From assembly GCF_964204865.1 (NCBI RefSeq), contig NC_135259.1, positions 13,030,974 through 13,094,973 of the forward strand: a DNA stretch of 64,000 bases. Direction: 5' to 3'. This DNA comes from Styela clava (Eukaryota; Chordata; Ascidiacea; Stolidobranchia; Styelidae). Under the pieces are notes generated by a model. That model did not search any database. It was not told the DNA's origin and saw nothing but the letters and a program-made list of their open reading frames with translations. The position numbers and the translations under genes were made by a program. Position 1 is the first letter of the stretch, and every line of letters begins with the position of its first letter. Shown here one piece after another: positions 1 through 10,709 of the stretch.

Positions 1-223
1 AAAAACTTGGCTTTTACACTAGTTTTTACAGTAACCTAATTTGCTTTCAAAAGTCCGATATTTGCATATCATAATGCTATAGTTCCACTCCAACAGTAGG
101 GGGAGGGGAGTCTAAATTTTTAAAAGAACTAAGTAGCAAACAGCTAAAACTAATAAACTCTTCGTGATCGGTATAGCAGAGTATTTAATTGGTTAAAATA
201 TATGTGTTTTTTTTGTATTTCAG

Positions 224-261
224 ACGACGAAGCCCTTTTTGATATGGACGTGAAAAATTGA
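224..261 (+). CDS. Last exon of a small secreted-peptide gene (5' part outside window)
   Basis: A splice acceptor (TTTGTATTTCAG, ending at 223) opens a short exon that, read with one base from the previous exon, gives a tail containing DDEALFDMDVKN followed by TGA at 259-261. Its size, phase (1), acidic character and LFD-x-DVK ending match the last exons of the complete peptide genes at 3,701, 6,777, 10,710 and 46,134, especially the LFDVKRD ending of the first. Signal peptide and middle exons lie left of the window. The assignment rests only on this short exon plus its position 3.5 kb before the array. Confidence 0.55.
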
Positions 262-1740
262 CCAATATTTTATTTCCGGACTGGGAAAACAGACTTCCAT
301 TTTATCATCATTATTTCTCACATGTTGACGAATTTAAACAACTTTTGACTGAGAGCTCTTTATTGAAACACAAATTTCATTGACATTGTTTAAGATTAAT
401 CAAGAACATGGCAGGGGCTCCATAATTTAGCTACTAATTCTGAGTTGTACCATATCTGCTTATTACCTTTTTTTGTATAAAACGCATCCATGTTATCATA
501 GAAGAATAAGTTTAAAATTATTTACTTCCGCGATCTAACATATATAAATTTATTATATTTGACTGTTGCTGTAGTGGATTATAATAATTTTGAATTTTGT
601 TTATATTAATTCAGTTAATAAATTACGGATAATTACCGAGATAATTGATGCGAGTAAGTTATTATTCAACTATTTGGCGCCAATAAAGTATATTTATCGT
701 ACAATGTGAATTAATTTTATGATCAATTATTCTTTGTCGATTACACCTCTGCGTACATTAGGTGTAACGTAAATGTGTTGATTGTGTGTGGAAAACGTAG
801 TCATTATAATTTAATAAAATTCAATATTAAGTGAAAACAATAGTATATTTATCCAATTTTTTAAACTGCTGTTACGAATTTTCGTTGTTATTATATCACA
901 GTAATTTCGGATTTCGCTGATCACAAAAATTTCAATTATCTTTAGTGTTTGATAAATCAGAGATTGGTTGATAGTTGCAGGCTTCAACCATTACAGCACT
1001 ATGATGAGCGCGACGGCGCAATTGATTTTGAACTCAAACTAGATCCCTATATTTGAATACCTTTTTTAATTAATATCACTAATCTCCATTTATTTACTTT
1101 TAAAAAATGATGACTTTTAACTATGGCATTATGATACAAATGTTTCGTTTCGATTTGCAGATCTTTATTCCAGACAAAAGCCTGGAAAACAGGCTTTTTC
1201 ATCCCGCCCAAATGAAAATAAATGACAACAAAACTTGTTTCTTTATGGTACATCGACTTTTATGTTTATATATACGGAAATAAGTTAACTCGAGTGAGTC
1301 TACTTTTAAAATGTTGTTTCTAGGTCCTTTATTTGGAGGTTCAGTTCATCGATATAAATAAGACTACAGGAAGTCGCTATCATACTCGGTATTAAGTCGA
1401 AATATCAGAATAAGCGAGGTTGGCCCATGGTTGAAGAATATTCTAGAAAGGTCTTGACTAAGGTTTCAAAAAGAGAATAAACTTTCGACGTGAAATCATT
1501 AAACTACAGAGAGTAATATATTATTTGATAATTATCTTATATGGTAGATACGTATTATTTGGATCCACTGTGACCAAGGGAGAAAATGCTATGTTGGTTG
1601 GTGCTCATTTATGGTCCACCTGAATCAAGCTATAATAAATTCCAAAAAGTATGCGGTTGGGTATACATGCCCAGAGCTATTTTCGGAGTGAAACATGTAA
1701 TAAAAATGTAAATAAAATCGATGACAAATCAAGTTTCGAG
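262..1740. other. No recognised gene; AT-rich spacer
   Basis: This spacer follows the first peptide gene tail. I see no convincing exon: the short open frames have no splice-bounded conserved core. AATAAA signals near 617-622 and 814-819 could end the upstream gene. Confidence 0.5.
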
Positions 1741-1754
1741 TAATGATGAACATA

Positions 1755-1905
1755 AACACAGTCACCCAACTTTCCATCCCTTTCTGCTTGAACAGCCAAA
1801 TCGTACTGTTGATTTCATTGTTACTTTGGTTTCAATCCATTCTTGGAAACTTTGTACATTCATGTAGATTCCCGTTTTCAGTTCCCAACCGCAGTATTCA
1901 GAGCC
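1755..1905 (-). pseudogene. Possible trypsin-like serine protease C-terminal exon or relic
   Basis: On the minus strand, an acceptor-like TTGTTTTAG near 1,905 precedes a frame reading GSEYCGWELKTGIYMNV and then QSFQEWIETKV. This resembles the C-terminal end of chymotrypsin-fold proteases (a Cys, then G-V/I-Y-x-N-V, then F-x-x-W-I). The frame runs a little further and stops. No exon carrying the catalytic His, Asp or Ser motifs was found at higher coordinates, so this is either a relic or a lone last exon. The opposite-strand open frame over 1,743-2,021 is probably its shadow. Short-motif similarity only. Confidence 0.35.
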
Positions 1906-1909
1906 TAAA

Positions 1910-3170
1910 ACAACGGTTACTGCTAAATACCATCCGCAACTCTGGCAACGCTGACAAACGACAGGTTAAATTATTTTCATGTCTTTTTCGTGGACAGAAA
2001 GGAAATTGCAATCAACGATAACACATTCCTATTTATCATTATCAGCGCCAACTAGAAATATCGTAAAGACGAAAAAAGTCTGGCTGTGTTAATTGCTTTA
2101 CAGTGATAACGCACAGAATAATATCGTTTTGACCGTCAAACCACGATGCGCAACCGTAAAAACGACGCTGTTGATTTTCTGTGGAAAAAATTTCGCATCA
2201 AAAAGTTTTCTCAAATCGGGGAGTATTATATCACTCAAACTTGATCCACTAGTGCCAATAAAATTAAATTCTATCACAAATTCAGTTCTAGCAATAAAAT
2301 GTTTGATGTTTGCATGCGTCCGCGTATAGGGTTGAGTACTAAAATAAGATGTGAGATCATTCTCCATTACTTTTTGTAGAACTGATTCAATCAAGAACAT
2401 ACATTACAATATTATATTTTGCAGCAACAAATATTTTTCTCGATGGCAAATTATTGTCTTATTTTACTGTGTCACCATGAGTTGCGTGCGAGTAGACAAA
2501 GTTGATTGTGAAATATAGTCTAATTGCGAGTAATAGCTGTATAAATTACACAGAATTTAAACTAACGTTAGATAGTTTGCGTAAATCAGTTTTACGTAAA
2601 ATGTAATTTCAATATCTTAATAGCTGGGTTCCAGAATTGCAGTGAGATTTAGGTTCACGATATGCCATTTAAAATTGTTGCAATCTTTATAAGAAAATCG
2701 TCTCCCAAAATTTACTAAAATAATCAGTTTCTTCTTGGAATTTGATGGGTTTCACATCTTGTTTTCCCAATTCTAAAATATGAATTGCGTTTTTGAGTGT
2801 CAAAAAACTACCAGTAGCACATGGCTCGCAATTTCTGTATCAAAATATAAAAATAAAAAAAATTCGCGTAATGGCGGATATCAATCAGATTAAACCCAAA
2901 TTCTCGAAATTTAATTCCGACCAAGATAATTGCTCTCAAACGTACGATATTCCGCTATAAATTTCAAGTACGAAAATTGTGCAAACGTGTCGAAAAATTC
3001 TAATTAAAGATATTTTAATAGATTGAGCCCGTGACGCTGCCTTTTAAAAAGTATAAAGCGGCGAAAGAGATAGGATTATGATGAAGACTCTATATGTAGA
3101 AGAACCATGTTAGAATGTTTAAACTGTTTGGATTTGGGATAAATTTTATACTGGCAATGTACGAAGTTTA
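1910..3170. other. No recognised gene
   Basis: Open frames exist on both strands around 2,093-2,400, but neither shows a recognisable domain or a convincing splice structure. Nothing else is supported here. Confidence 0.4.
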
Positions 3171-3245
3171 CAGTGTTTACATCACAACTTCCCGATAGCG
3201 TATTTGGTTTTGTATGTGTATTATCATCGTTGAAACTTCACTACA

Positions 3246-3280
3246 AGGATGGAAAAATAAATTTTGAGGAATATTTGAGG
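3246..3280 (+). pseudogene. EF-hand-like fragment (DGKINFEEYL)
   Basis: Within a longer open frame (3,173-3,544, no proper ATG) the peptide DGKINFEEYLR matches the second half of an EF-hand calcium-binding loop and the start of its exiting helix. It is preceded by an AG and followed by GT (TTGAG/gtacaa), so it could be a micro-exon or the remnant of an EF-hand gene. The first loop ligands are missing and no partner exon was found. Confidence 0.25.
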
Positions 3281-3700
3281 TACAACCTTAAACTTCAACA
3301 CTTTACCATTCCATCCGCGCAGTCAAAGTTTCAACAAGGATATACACATACAAAACCAAATTTGCTTTTGAGAACTTGGGATATAAACAAATTATTCTTG
3401 CAAAGTACTTATCAGCAATATGATGGTTGTCTTTGCGTAAATTCCATAAATATACAGTTGGCGAGTAAAGAGACAACTATATTGTTTTATCAATTTCATC
3501 GAATCAATGAATGCGTATACAAAATACTGTCGGGAGTGAAGTAATAAGCCAGCCACCATCCCCCAACATAAAAACGATCGTGCCGAGTAGGAAAAATATT
3601 GAAAATAATAAATATAAAAATAAATTTACGACAAATGTCATATAGAAAAATTTAACTCGTTTTCAACCCAATTTTTTTTAGTTTCATAATTCTAGTAGTT

Positions 3701-4440
3701 ATGGTATCTGTTAAATTCTGGAGCGTTTTGTTTTTGGTATCCTGGGCTGGTCTTGGATTGTTTCAACCAGCAGAAGGTCTGGACGTCAAACAACTCATCT
3801 CCATAATTAATAAAGCTATTTTCAGTGTTACCAAGATTTTTGAAGCAACGATTAATTCTGATGATAAAGCGAAAAGAAAGGAAAAGAGTAAAAAACAAAG
3901 CAGGTGGAACTATGATTTTCAAGTCATGTTTTTTGTCTACAATTCTTACGAACTTAATTGTATGGATTACTTATCAGATATTGTTTTCTGTATACATTTA
4001 ATTTATGTAATACATGTAAAATTTTGCTTCTGAACTAATTGGACTTTCACAAGCCGTTCCATATTTATGCGCATCAACTTTTATGTAGCGGGGAACTAAG
4101 CTTTGGAAGACACTTAAACATAGTTTATCCATGTATTACGACATGGATAAGATATTACGAGCATGAATTCTCATTTAAATCGCAGTTTATATTCAACGAT
4201 GCCAGTGATTATTTACAAGACTTATGCTTATTATGTTTTTATTGAGTTTTACTTTTCAATAATTTTAGACATTCTCATGACCAAATAAAATGGAGGAAAA
4301 AAAGAAATTTGGACGATTCTTTGGAAAATGAAGGTAAAGAAAAATAGAATTAAATAAAATTTATTTTGAATGTAAATTTACAGAGTTATTATATTTATTT
4401 TTCAGATGTAATCTATCTTTTTGACGTGAAACGTGACTAA
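3701..4440 (+). CDS. Small secreted peptide precursor, array member 1 (100 aa, 3 exons)
   Basis: Exons 3701-3903, 4269-4333 and 4406-4440 join in phases 2 and 1 to a 100-residue precursor. Residues 1-26 form a signal peptide (hydrophobic core, predicted cut after PAEG). Residues 27-50 (starting LDVKQLISIINKAIFSV) form a strongly amphipathic, mildly basic helix, followed by a very basic stretch (KAKRKEKSKKQSR). Exon 2 starts R-H-S and carries a Trp directly before RKKR (77-80), a furin-type site. The remaining 20 residues are acidic and end DVIYLFDVKRD. The order signal - cationic helix - basic cleavage site - anionic tail is typical of host-defence peptide precursors, but also of some hormone precursors; I recognise no named family. 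Exon 1's donor (CAG/gtggaa) is weak. An AATAAA-type signal lies near 4,523. Confidence 0.7.
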
Positions 4441-5439
4441 TAACAAAAGCATAAAAGTGGACAAAGACAGTTTACTAATTGAGAAAAACATTTTTTTGTT
4501 AGTTCAATACATATGAATGATGAGAATAAACTAAAAATTTGACAACCACAGAAATTTCAGTGTTTTTGTTGGCAAATCGAGTATAGCAGCAGAGTCAATT
4601 GATTTTATTCAGTAAGACTTCACCTTTTAGCAGCCTGATTGTGTAGTGCAACGTAGCAAGCGGATCATGTTTTTAATGTATCCGTTATTGAATTACCTCA
4701 ATCACATTACCGAGTTTTCAGAAATTTCTCGAGAAAAAAAAAAATTTAATTAACCGAATTCTTTTTTATCTAGAACGTTAAGATGTCAGATCTCTAGGGG
4801 TTTACGAGTAATCTATATCATTTTGTTTTTACATGAAATATCACAATGTTGAAAATTAATGCCAAATGTGTACTTGTCGAAAATGGGATATTAATAGAAA
4901 ATTATTGCAAAAATAGACAAAGAAATACTTACGGATAAAAATATGGTATTTAAGGGGTAATTAAGCATAATAGTATGTTACAGTTTCTGGCTTCAATACG
5001 GGTTTATTAATATATTTAGGTTAATCACACTGTTTAACACAGTTTTTGTTTCTGGCTTCTATTTATTATTTTCTAAGTGGTTACACCTCAAAACTGAAAA
5101 AAAATGGCAACAATTGTTTTCAAATTTTGGCTTTGTGAAAATTTCGGTATATAAAACAGCGTAACAATTTTATTATGCTGTTGTCCTGTTCCATTTTTAG
5201 TGTATATATTCGATAATCCAGATGTTTGTTTCTTTATTCTATGTAAATCTTGAAGAAACTAATACGAACTCATTTCAAATAACATTTTAGCAAGTAAAAA
5301 TATCATTGATTGATCAAAAATTTTTTTCTTGAATTCCAACTATAGTCCAATTCGATTTCATGAATATGTATATACCATATCCATCATTTATTCACTCATT
5401 ACACTGTCATTGGTAATGATCTCGTACTACTTTCTACTT

Positions 5440-5745
5440 CTTTTTTTCTTCTTGTTGTGAAAAAAGAATTTTTTTTTAAATTCCAGTCGCTAAAGATTGT
5501 ATTTTGCGCTAGGGGGCTGTTAATTTTATTTTTTTCTAACATTTCTGTGGGTTTCACGAGATTCGTTTTTGTGTGCGATGACGGTATTAAAAATTGCGCA
5601 CCTTGTGGCGGTTCCGCGTTCGCTGCTGACTGGTGGCCAAGTCGTGAAGACTGGTACCGGTAGTCTACCGTGACATATTGGATACCGGACTGCTTGGTTT
5701 TAGTCTTTGTGTCCATATATTTGACTATCGCTTTCTTGTTCATGC
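5440..5745 (+). repeat. Interspersed GTACCGGTA repeat, copy 1
   Basis: Shares an ordered set of phrases with copies near 7,840, 16,060, 22,090 and 37,950: a T-rich segment, a GTTTCACGAGATTCGTTTTTGTG-like segment, AAAAATTGCG-CACCTGTGG, GAAGACTGGTACCGGTAGTC and TGTGTCCATATATTTG near the 3' end. No coding capacity; probably a non-autonomous element. Termini not resolved. Confidence 0.5.
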
Positions 5746-6108
5746 TAGCATTTCATGAATCCTCGGGACTTTGAGAATTATTATGTTTACGCCAAATCTG
5801 AATTTATTCAAGATCCTCAAAGACGTTGTGTATGTTAATTAAGGAGAAATTGATAAAGTAAAGTGTTAATGCACCACACGTTTTATTCTAAGGGTATGAT
5901 AACAAGAATATTTTTGTCTATCGACTTATCACGAAATAAGTATGATAATTATATAATTTACCGATTTTCAAATACATAGAAACTGAATTAATTTCAATAA
6001 ATAGCTGCAATTATTTCGCATAGGGTTTCGTGGATACGTAAAACATTTTTAGGAATAAGTTCTAGGGTCATCGGTTCACATGATTCGTTAAACGAATGCT
6101 GATATATA

Positions 6109-6215
6109 ATTATCAATTAATCGCTTTTTCCATATATATCAGGTGCGTATACGGTAAATTGGTCGACAGATGATCTTGTGATATCATGATGAGTAGTCTT
6201 GAAGCTGCTAACTTT
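6109..6215 (+). promoter_or_regulatory. Candidate promoter of array member 2 (conserved TATA-like block)
   Basis: The block with CCATATATATCAGG at 6,130-6,143 and GATGATCTTGTGATATCATGATGAGTAGTCTT just downstream is among the best conserved non-coding stretches shared with the block upstream of member 3 (10,111-10,225). A TATA-like core about 640 bp before an ATG that directly follows a splice acceptor suggests a promoter plus an untranslated first exon. Inferred from conservation only. Confidence 0.3.
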
Positions 6216-6776
6216 TTTCATATAAGAATTAGCGTTGGGAAAGAGAGCGAGAAAGAGAAGGATGTGCTCTGCGAGAAAAACCTATTTTTTTCAACTATTT
6301 TTCAAGGATATTTACGCAATGTAAGGTCACGTGCACTCAGATATTGAGGAATTGATCTCTGAGCGCTTTATTGTCATATTACAAGAAACAGGCATTCTCA
6401 ATTTTAACTACGCTGGATTTCTTTCTCACTTGTTCAATATCCATAATTGCAAAAATCTAAACTTTTTAGGTGCAACTTCAGAACGCCACCAAAGTCCGAA
6501 ATTAATTTTATTAACTTCCGTCTCAAGAAGGCTCAATTCACTAACCTAAGTAGCAATTATCTTTGATAATTGCGATAATCTCTATAAAGATGATTGAATA
6601 CTTAAAAAATATTAGTTTGCCCAAAAAACTTAAGCTCAAACTTACGTAACTTAAAATTCTCATAGTCTTGCAGATCTCAAAGTTTTAAGGGTTTTAAATA
6701 TCTTTTAAAAGTGTTTTGTACCGAAAAATCTTTTTATGTGTTAAATCTAATCTTCTTGTTTTCATTGCAATACCAG

Positions 6777-8472
6777 ATGTCTTTCACTAGAAGTTTTACA
6801 TTCGTACTTACAATATGTATTTTGACAAGCGCTTTGTTTAAGACAACGAATGGCACGAATGATCCAGCTCATTTCGTTTATGAAATTGTAGAAAAATTTC
6901 GACCAAGATTTGAGATAGCCCACATGTCGAGGTACGTTTCTGAAATTCACTTGGACAAATATTTATTTACAAATATTTACTGCTGTATTCATATCAATCC
7001 TGAACTGCGACTTGAACTGGAGAACGAAAAAAAAACATTTTTTATTAAAACGGTAGTTACTGGTGCGAGTTTTTACATGAAAAAAGTCATTTAACATTTT
7101 GATACATAAAGTCCCAATTTAAATTTACATCTAACTGAGATACAGGCTACAAAAATTGCAATGAAGTACATGAAGATATATTTGGGCAATATTATTATGC
7201 AAACCAAAATTTGGCTATAAAGATATATTATGTGATATGTTTTGGTTGTTAAAATATTATTTCCATTTGATTTGAAGGAGTAGCGTACCTAATTTCTGCT
7301 CCATTCTCTTCGTATTTGTGTTGTACATTTCGACTGCAAAAAGAACCGAACCGACTATGATGATTTGGTCAAATTTTTACTCACAACTTTTGTAAACTGT
7401 AGTATGACAGAACTTTGTGAAAGTCGGTTGCAAGACCTTCAAAGCACCCACCCACATATCATATTTATTATTCTATATATAATATTCTACAAGGCAGCAC
7501 CATTGCTACATTTCTTACTAAGTCCTAAATTTGAGCCATTCCAATATTTTTACCCATCAAATTTTCTTTTCTTTTACCTGTATCACTAAAATTAATTTTT
7601 TTTCTTTTCAAAGGCACTCGGTTCGCAGTAATATACTATGGACATTTGCGGGAAGCAATTCAGGTGACAGTAGCGACGACGGTAAGTGTACTGGTGTTAA
7701 ATTATAAAATCGTTATCAAGCGAAAACCTGCAATATCGAAACTTAACAATTATATGCCGTGTGAAACTGAAATATTTTGTATATTCGTAAAATTTGATTT
7801 AACAGGGGATAAATAATGTGAAACATCGATAGCTGGATTGCGTTTCGTCGTCTTTTTTGGACACGGAATGTACATATGGATTGTCCTGTTTTCTCTTATT
7901 GTTATGAAAAAATCGCTTTTTCCAATAACTACTGGACCAAATTGGTTTAAAATTTTCATCGAGGATTATATTTTTACTAGAAGACTATTACTGTTATTTT
8001 TTTCAATTTTTATGGGCTCTACGGAATTCATATTTTGTTTGCGATGATGTCATCAAAAATTGCCTACCTGTGGTAATTAGTTGTGAAGACTGCCGCACCG
8101 GTAGTCCACTGTAAAAGATTGCATACCTGTACTACTTCGTTTTGCTCTTCGTGTTTATATATTTGGTCATCGCTCTTTTGTTTTCAATACAATTACTATA
8201 CAAACCCAATGAATCATAGTTGTATATTGAATAGTACAAGTATAAAAATTATACTTCAACCCTGCTGCGGGTACAAAAGTCAAGTATATTTAACTTATAT
8301 TTAAACTATAATTGTGAAATTGCCTCATTTCATGTCCATACGCATATAATTATATGATAAAGAATGTTTATATTTGTGACGTAGTACGCGCCGGTTTGTG
8401 TTAGTGGTAAAATGTACTGATTTTGCTTATGTTACAGAAGTTGGAGATCTCTTCGATGTCTTTGAGGACTGA
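6777..8472 (+). CDS. Small secreted peptide precursor, array member 2 (85 aa, 3 exons)
   Basis: Exons 6777-6931, 7614-7681 and 8438-8472 join in phases 2 and 1. Residues 1-26 are a signal peptide ending TTNG; residues 27-51 form the middle segment (TNDPAHFVYEIVEKFRPRF...); exon 2 begins R-H-S like its paralogues and keeps the conserved Trp (in ILWTF), but the basic cleavage motif that follows in the other members is replaced by TFAGSNSG. The acidic tail ends EVGDLFDVFED. Intron 1 starts GTACGTTTCTGAAATTC, nearly as in member 3. The ATG immediately follows a strong acceptor (TTGCAATACCAG), so a leader is probably spliced on. Intron 2 is longer than in member 3 because it holds a repeat (7,826-8,185). 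AATAAA signals at about 8,504 and 8,513. Confidence 0.72.
7826..8185 (+). repeat. Interspersed GTACCGGTA-family repeat, copy 2 (in an intron)
   Basis: Lies in intron 2 of array member 2 and is absent from the homologous intron of member 3. That intron is 433 bp instead of 756 bp and passes almost directly to the shared TTGTATATTGAATAG segment. It shares with the other copies the phrases TGGACACGGAATGTACATATGG, ACTAGAAGACTATTACT, GTGAAGACTG-CCGGTAGTC and GTGTTTATATATTTGGTCATCGCTCTT. The paralogous intron acts as an empty site. Confidence 0.55.
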
Positions 8473-8619
8473 TAGCAATGATACTTTATATGCAATTATT
8501 CCAAATAAATCCAATAAAATTATGCATCTTGCTGCTCTGGTATTCATTTATTCTTTCGGCGCACGAGCCACATTGATCAGAAGAAGACATTCAAGATAGA
8601 CATTTATTATTTGTTGCAG

Positions 8620-10225
8620 ATATAGACAGAGAAATACGTGCGGACAAAAATATGATATTTTAGGGAGTGATTATGCGTAATTATATGTTACTGTTTTTGG
8701 CTTAATACGGGTTTATCAGTATGGTTAAGTTAATTACACTATGAAACACAGTTTTTGTTCCTGGCTCCTAATTATTATTTTACACGCTTAAATTGATGAT
8801 GACTGGCATTAATTCTTTTAACATTTTTGTTTTGTTAAAAATTTGGGAGGTGTGCCCCAAATCGGATTTTGTGACATAAACCAGTGTACAATTTCAGTAT
8901 AACATACATAGTCTGGTGACTTTTTTAGTGTTTTCGATATTACAAAAATGTGTTTCTTGTATTCTATTAATGAAATCTTGGAGGAATCAATACAAAACCA
9001 TTTTAAATAATTTTTTAGAAGCTAAAAAGACTAATAAATGATAAAAATTTCCAATCATAGTCCAAGTCAATTTTATGAATACGCACTCATATGTATTCAC
9101 CCATCGTTCACTCATTGAACTGTCGTTAAAACGAACTTTTACAATCCTGCCGCGGTAATGTGTGAAAAGGGCAAGTTTTAAATGTAACATGGACATCAAT
9201 GTTTTGCTTGAGAAGTTGTAGGTTTCGTGATAAATATTTACATAAATCTTATCAAACATAAAAACATTTAAAACTTATTTTTTTGCCATATAGAATCAAT
9301 TTTTATATATTAAGACAAAAAATACGAAAAAATAGAGAACCAAGTTTAATTTCAATGTATTAAAAATGATTTAATAAAAATTCATAAAGAATTATATTAT
9401 TTTTGCGCCACAATCTATCTATCCCAATAGAAGCTAAAATGGACGTTTTACGTCGGTGAGCTTTCTAACACGCAGATTTGCATAATAGCTTGCGCAACTA
9501 AGTATATATCACTAAACTTCATTCAAGAAAAAAGAAATATTTGGGGAAAATGAAGTTGGAATACCCGATCTGCCAGACGGTTAGACAAACACAAAATTGC
9601 TATTTCCGATGATTTGAGAAATATTTGTTAGATATGACAGCATGGCAATGGATGTGGTATTCCATAAAATATGTGCGTGCATGTGCGGGGGGAAATGAAT
9701 ATCAGAATATTTTCTTAAGCTTGTGGAAGAAAAGATAGAAACGATTCGATCATTTGACGTTAAATGTTTTTATACGTATGCTAGCGTTTTTTGAATCTTC
9801 GTGACTATCATGTTCAAGTCTAATCTGAGTTTATTCAAAGTTCCAAAATACCTTGTGTATATTAATTAAGGAGAAATTAATAAACTAAATGTCAATGAAC
9901 CACACGTTTAATTCTGGGTGTATAATAACAAGAATATTTTTGTCTATCGACATTGTAAATATCACGAAATAGTACGATAATTATATAATTTAAAATTTCA
10001 AATACATAGAAACTAAATTAAGTACATTAAATAGCTGCAATTAGAGGAAATTCATGAAGAAGTAAAACAGTTTCAAGAATAAATTCTAAAGTTCGTTAGA
10101 CGGATGCTAATGTATAATTATCTATTAATCGCAGCACATTTTCTCTATATATCAGGCGTGCAGGGTAAATTAATCGTTAGATGATCTTGTGATATCATGT
10201 TGAGTAGTCTTAGCTGGTAACTTCT
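8620..10225. repeat. Duplicated intergenic block upstream of array member 3
   Basis: Counterpart of 4,905-6,215. The middle (about 9,130-9,780) has diverged or holds different inserted sequence, which explains the offset changing from about 3,715 to about 4,020 bp along the block. Confidence 0.7.
10111..10225 (+). promoter_or_regulatory. Candidate promoter of array member 3
   Basis: Counterpart of 6,109-6,215: TCTATATATCAGG at about 10,143 followed by GATGATCTTGTGATATCATG. Conserved between paralogues while flanking sequence has drifted. Confidence 0.3.
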
Positions 10226-10709
10226 TTCAAATGAAGCGGGAGGCAAGAGAGAGTGAAAAGAATTAAAAGTGAGAGCGAAGGAGAGCACTCTACAAGAAAT
10301 AGTCATTTTGTTTTATAACCCCTTCTTACTAAAAACGGGAAATCTCTAAACTATCTACGCAGGACTATTTTATGCTTTGTTTTATTTGCATAGTTGCAAA
10401 CTATCTAAACTTTGAAATTGCCGAATTTTTAAAACGCGACTAAAACGTGAACTACCGGTAACTCAAACGCTATTTTCAATTTAATCCCGGAGATCCAATA
10501 ACATGAGTAGCGATAATTTTTGACGGCGCCCGAATGACTATCTGTAAAGTGTTTATTGAATATTAAAAGCATCGACTTGCTTCGTACAAAATCAAGTCTA
10601 ACGTGACTATAAACGTGCAGTTTACCTTATAGCATTACGTAAGTATTTTGTACTACAAAGTCTTTGATATTTGTTGATTTTAATCTTATTGTTTTTATCA
10701 TAATACCAG

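Larger units (their letters stand above)
4905..6215. repeat. Duplicated intergenic block upstream of array member 2
   Basis: This non-coding block resembles 8,620-10,225 in sequence and order. Shared landmarks include the ATACGGGTTTAT stretch (about 4,996 and 8,705), TTAATTAAGGAGAAATT (5,836 and 9,863), and the GATCTTGTGATATCATG block (6,172 and 10,183). Together with the genes it shows that the peptide array grew by duplicating a unit of about 3.7-4 kb, with later indels. Confidence 0.7.

Noticed and set aside
1743-2021. A 92-residue plus-strand ORF with a hydrophobic start
   Set aside because: The opposite strand carries a trypsin-like C-terminus over the same bases, so the plus frame is more likely its shadow.
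2098-2400. Minus-strand 100-residue ORF as an upstream exon of the protease-like fragment
   Set aside because: It lacks the TAAHC, DIAL or GDSGGP motifs expected of a trypsin-like protease, so the link is not supported.
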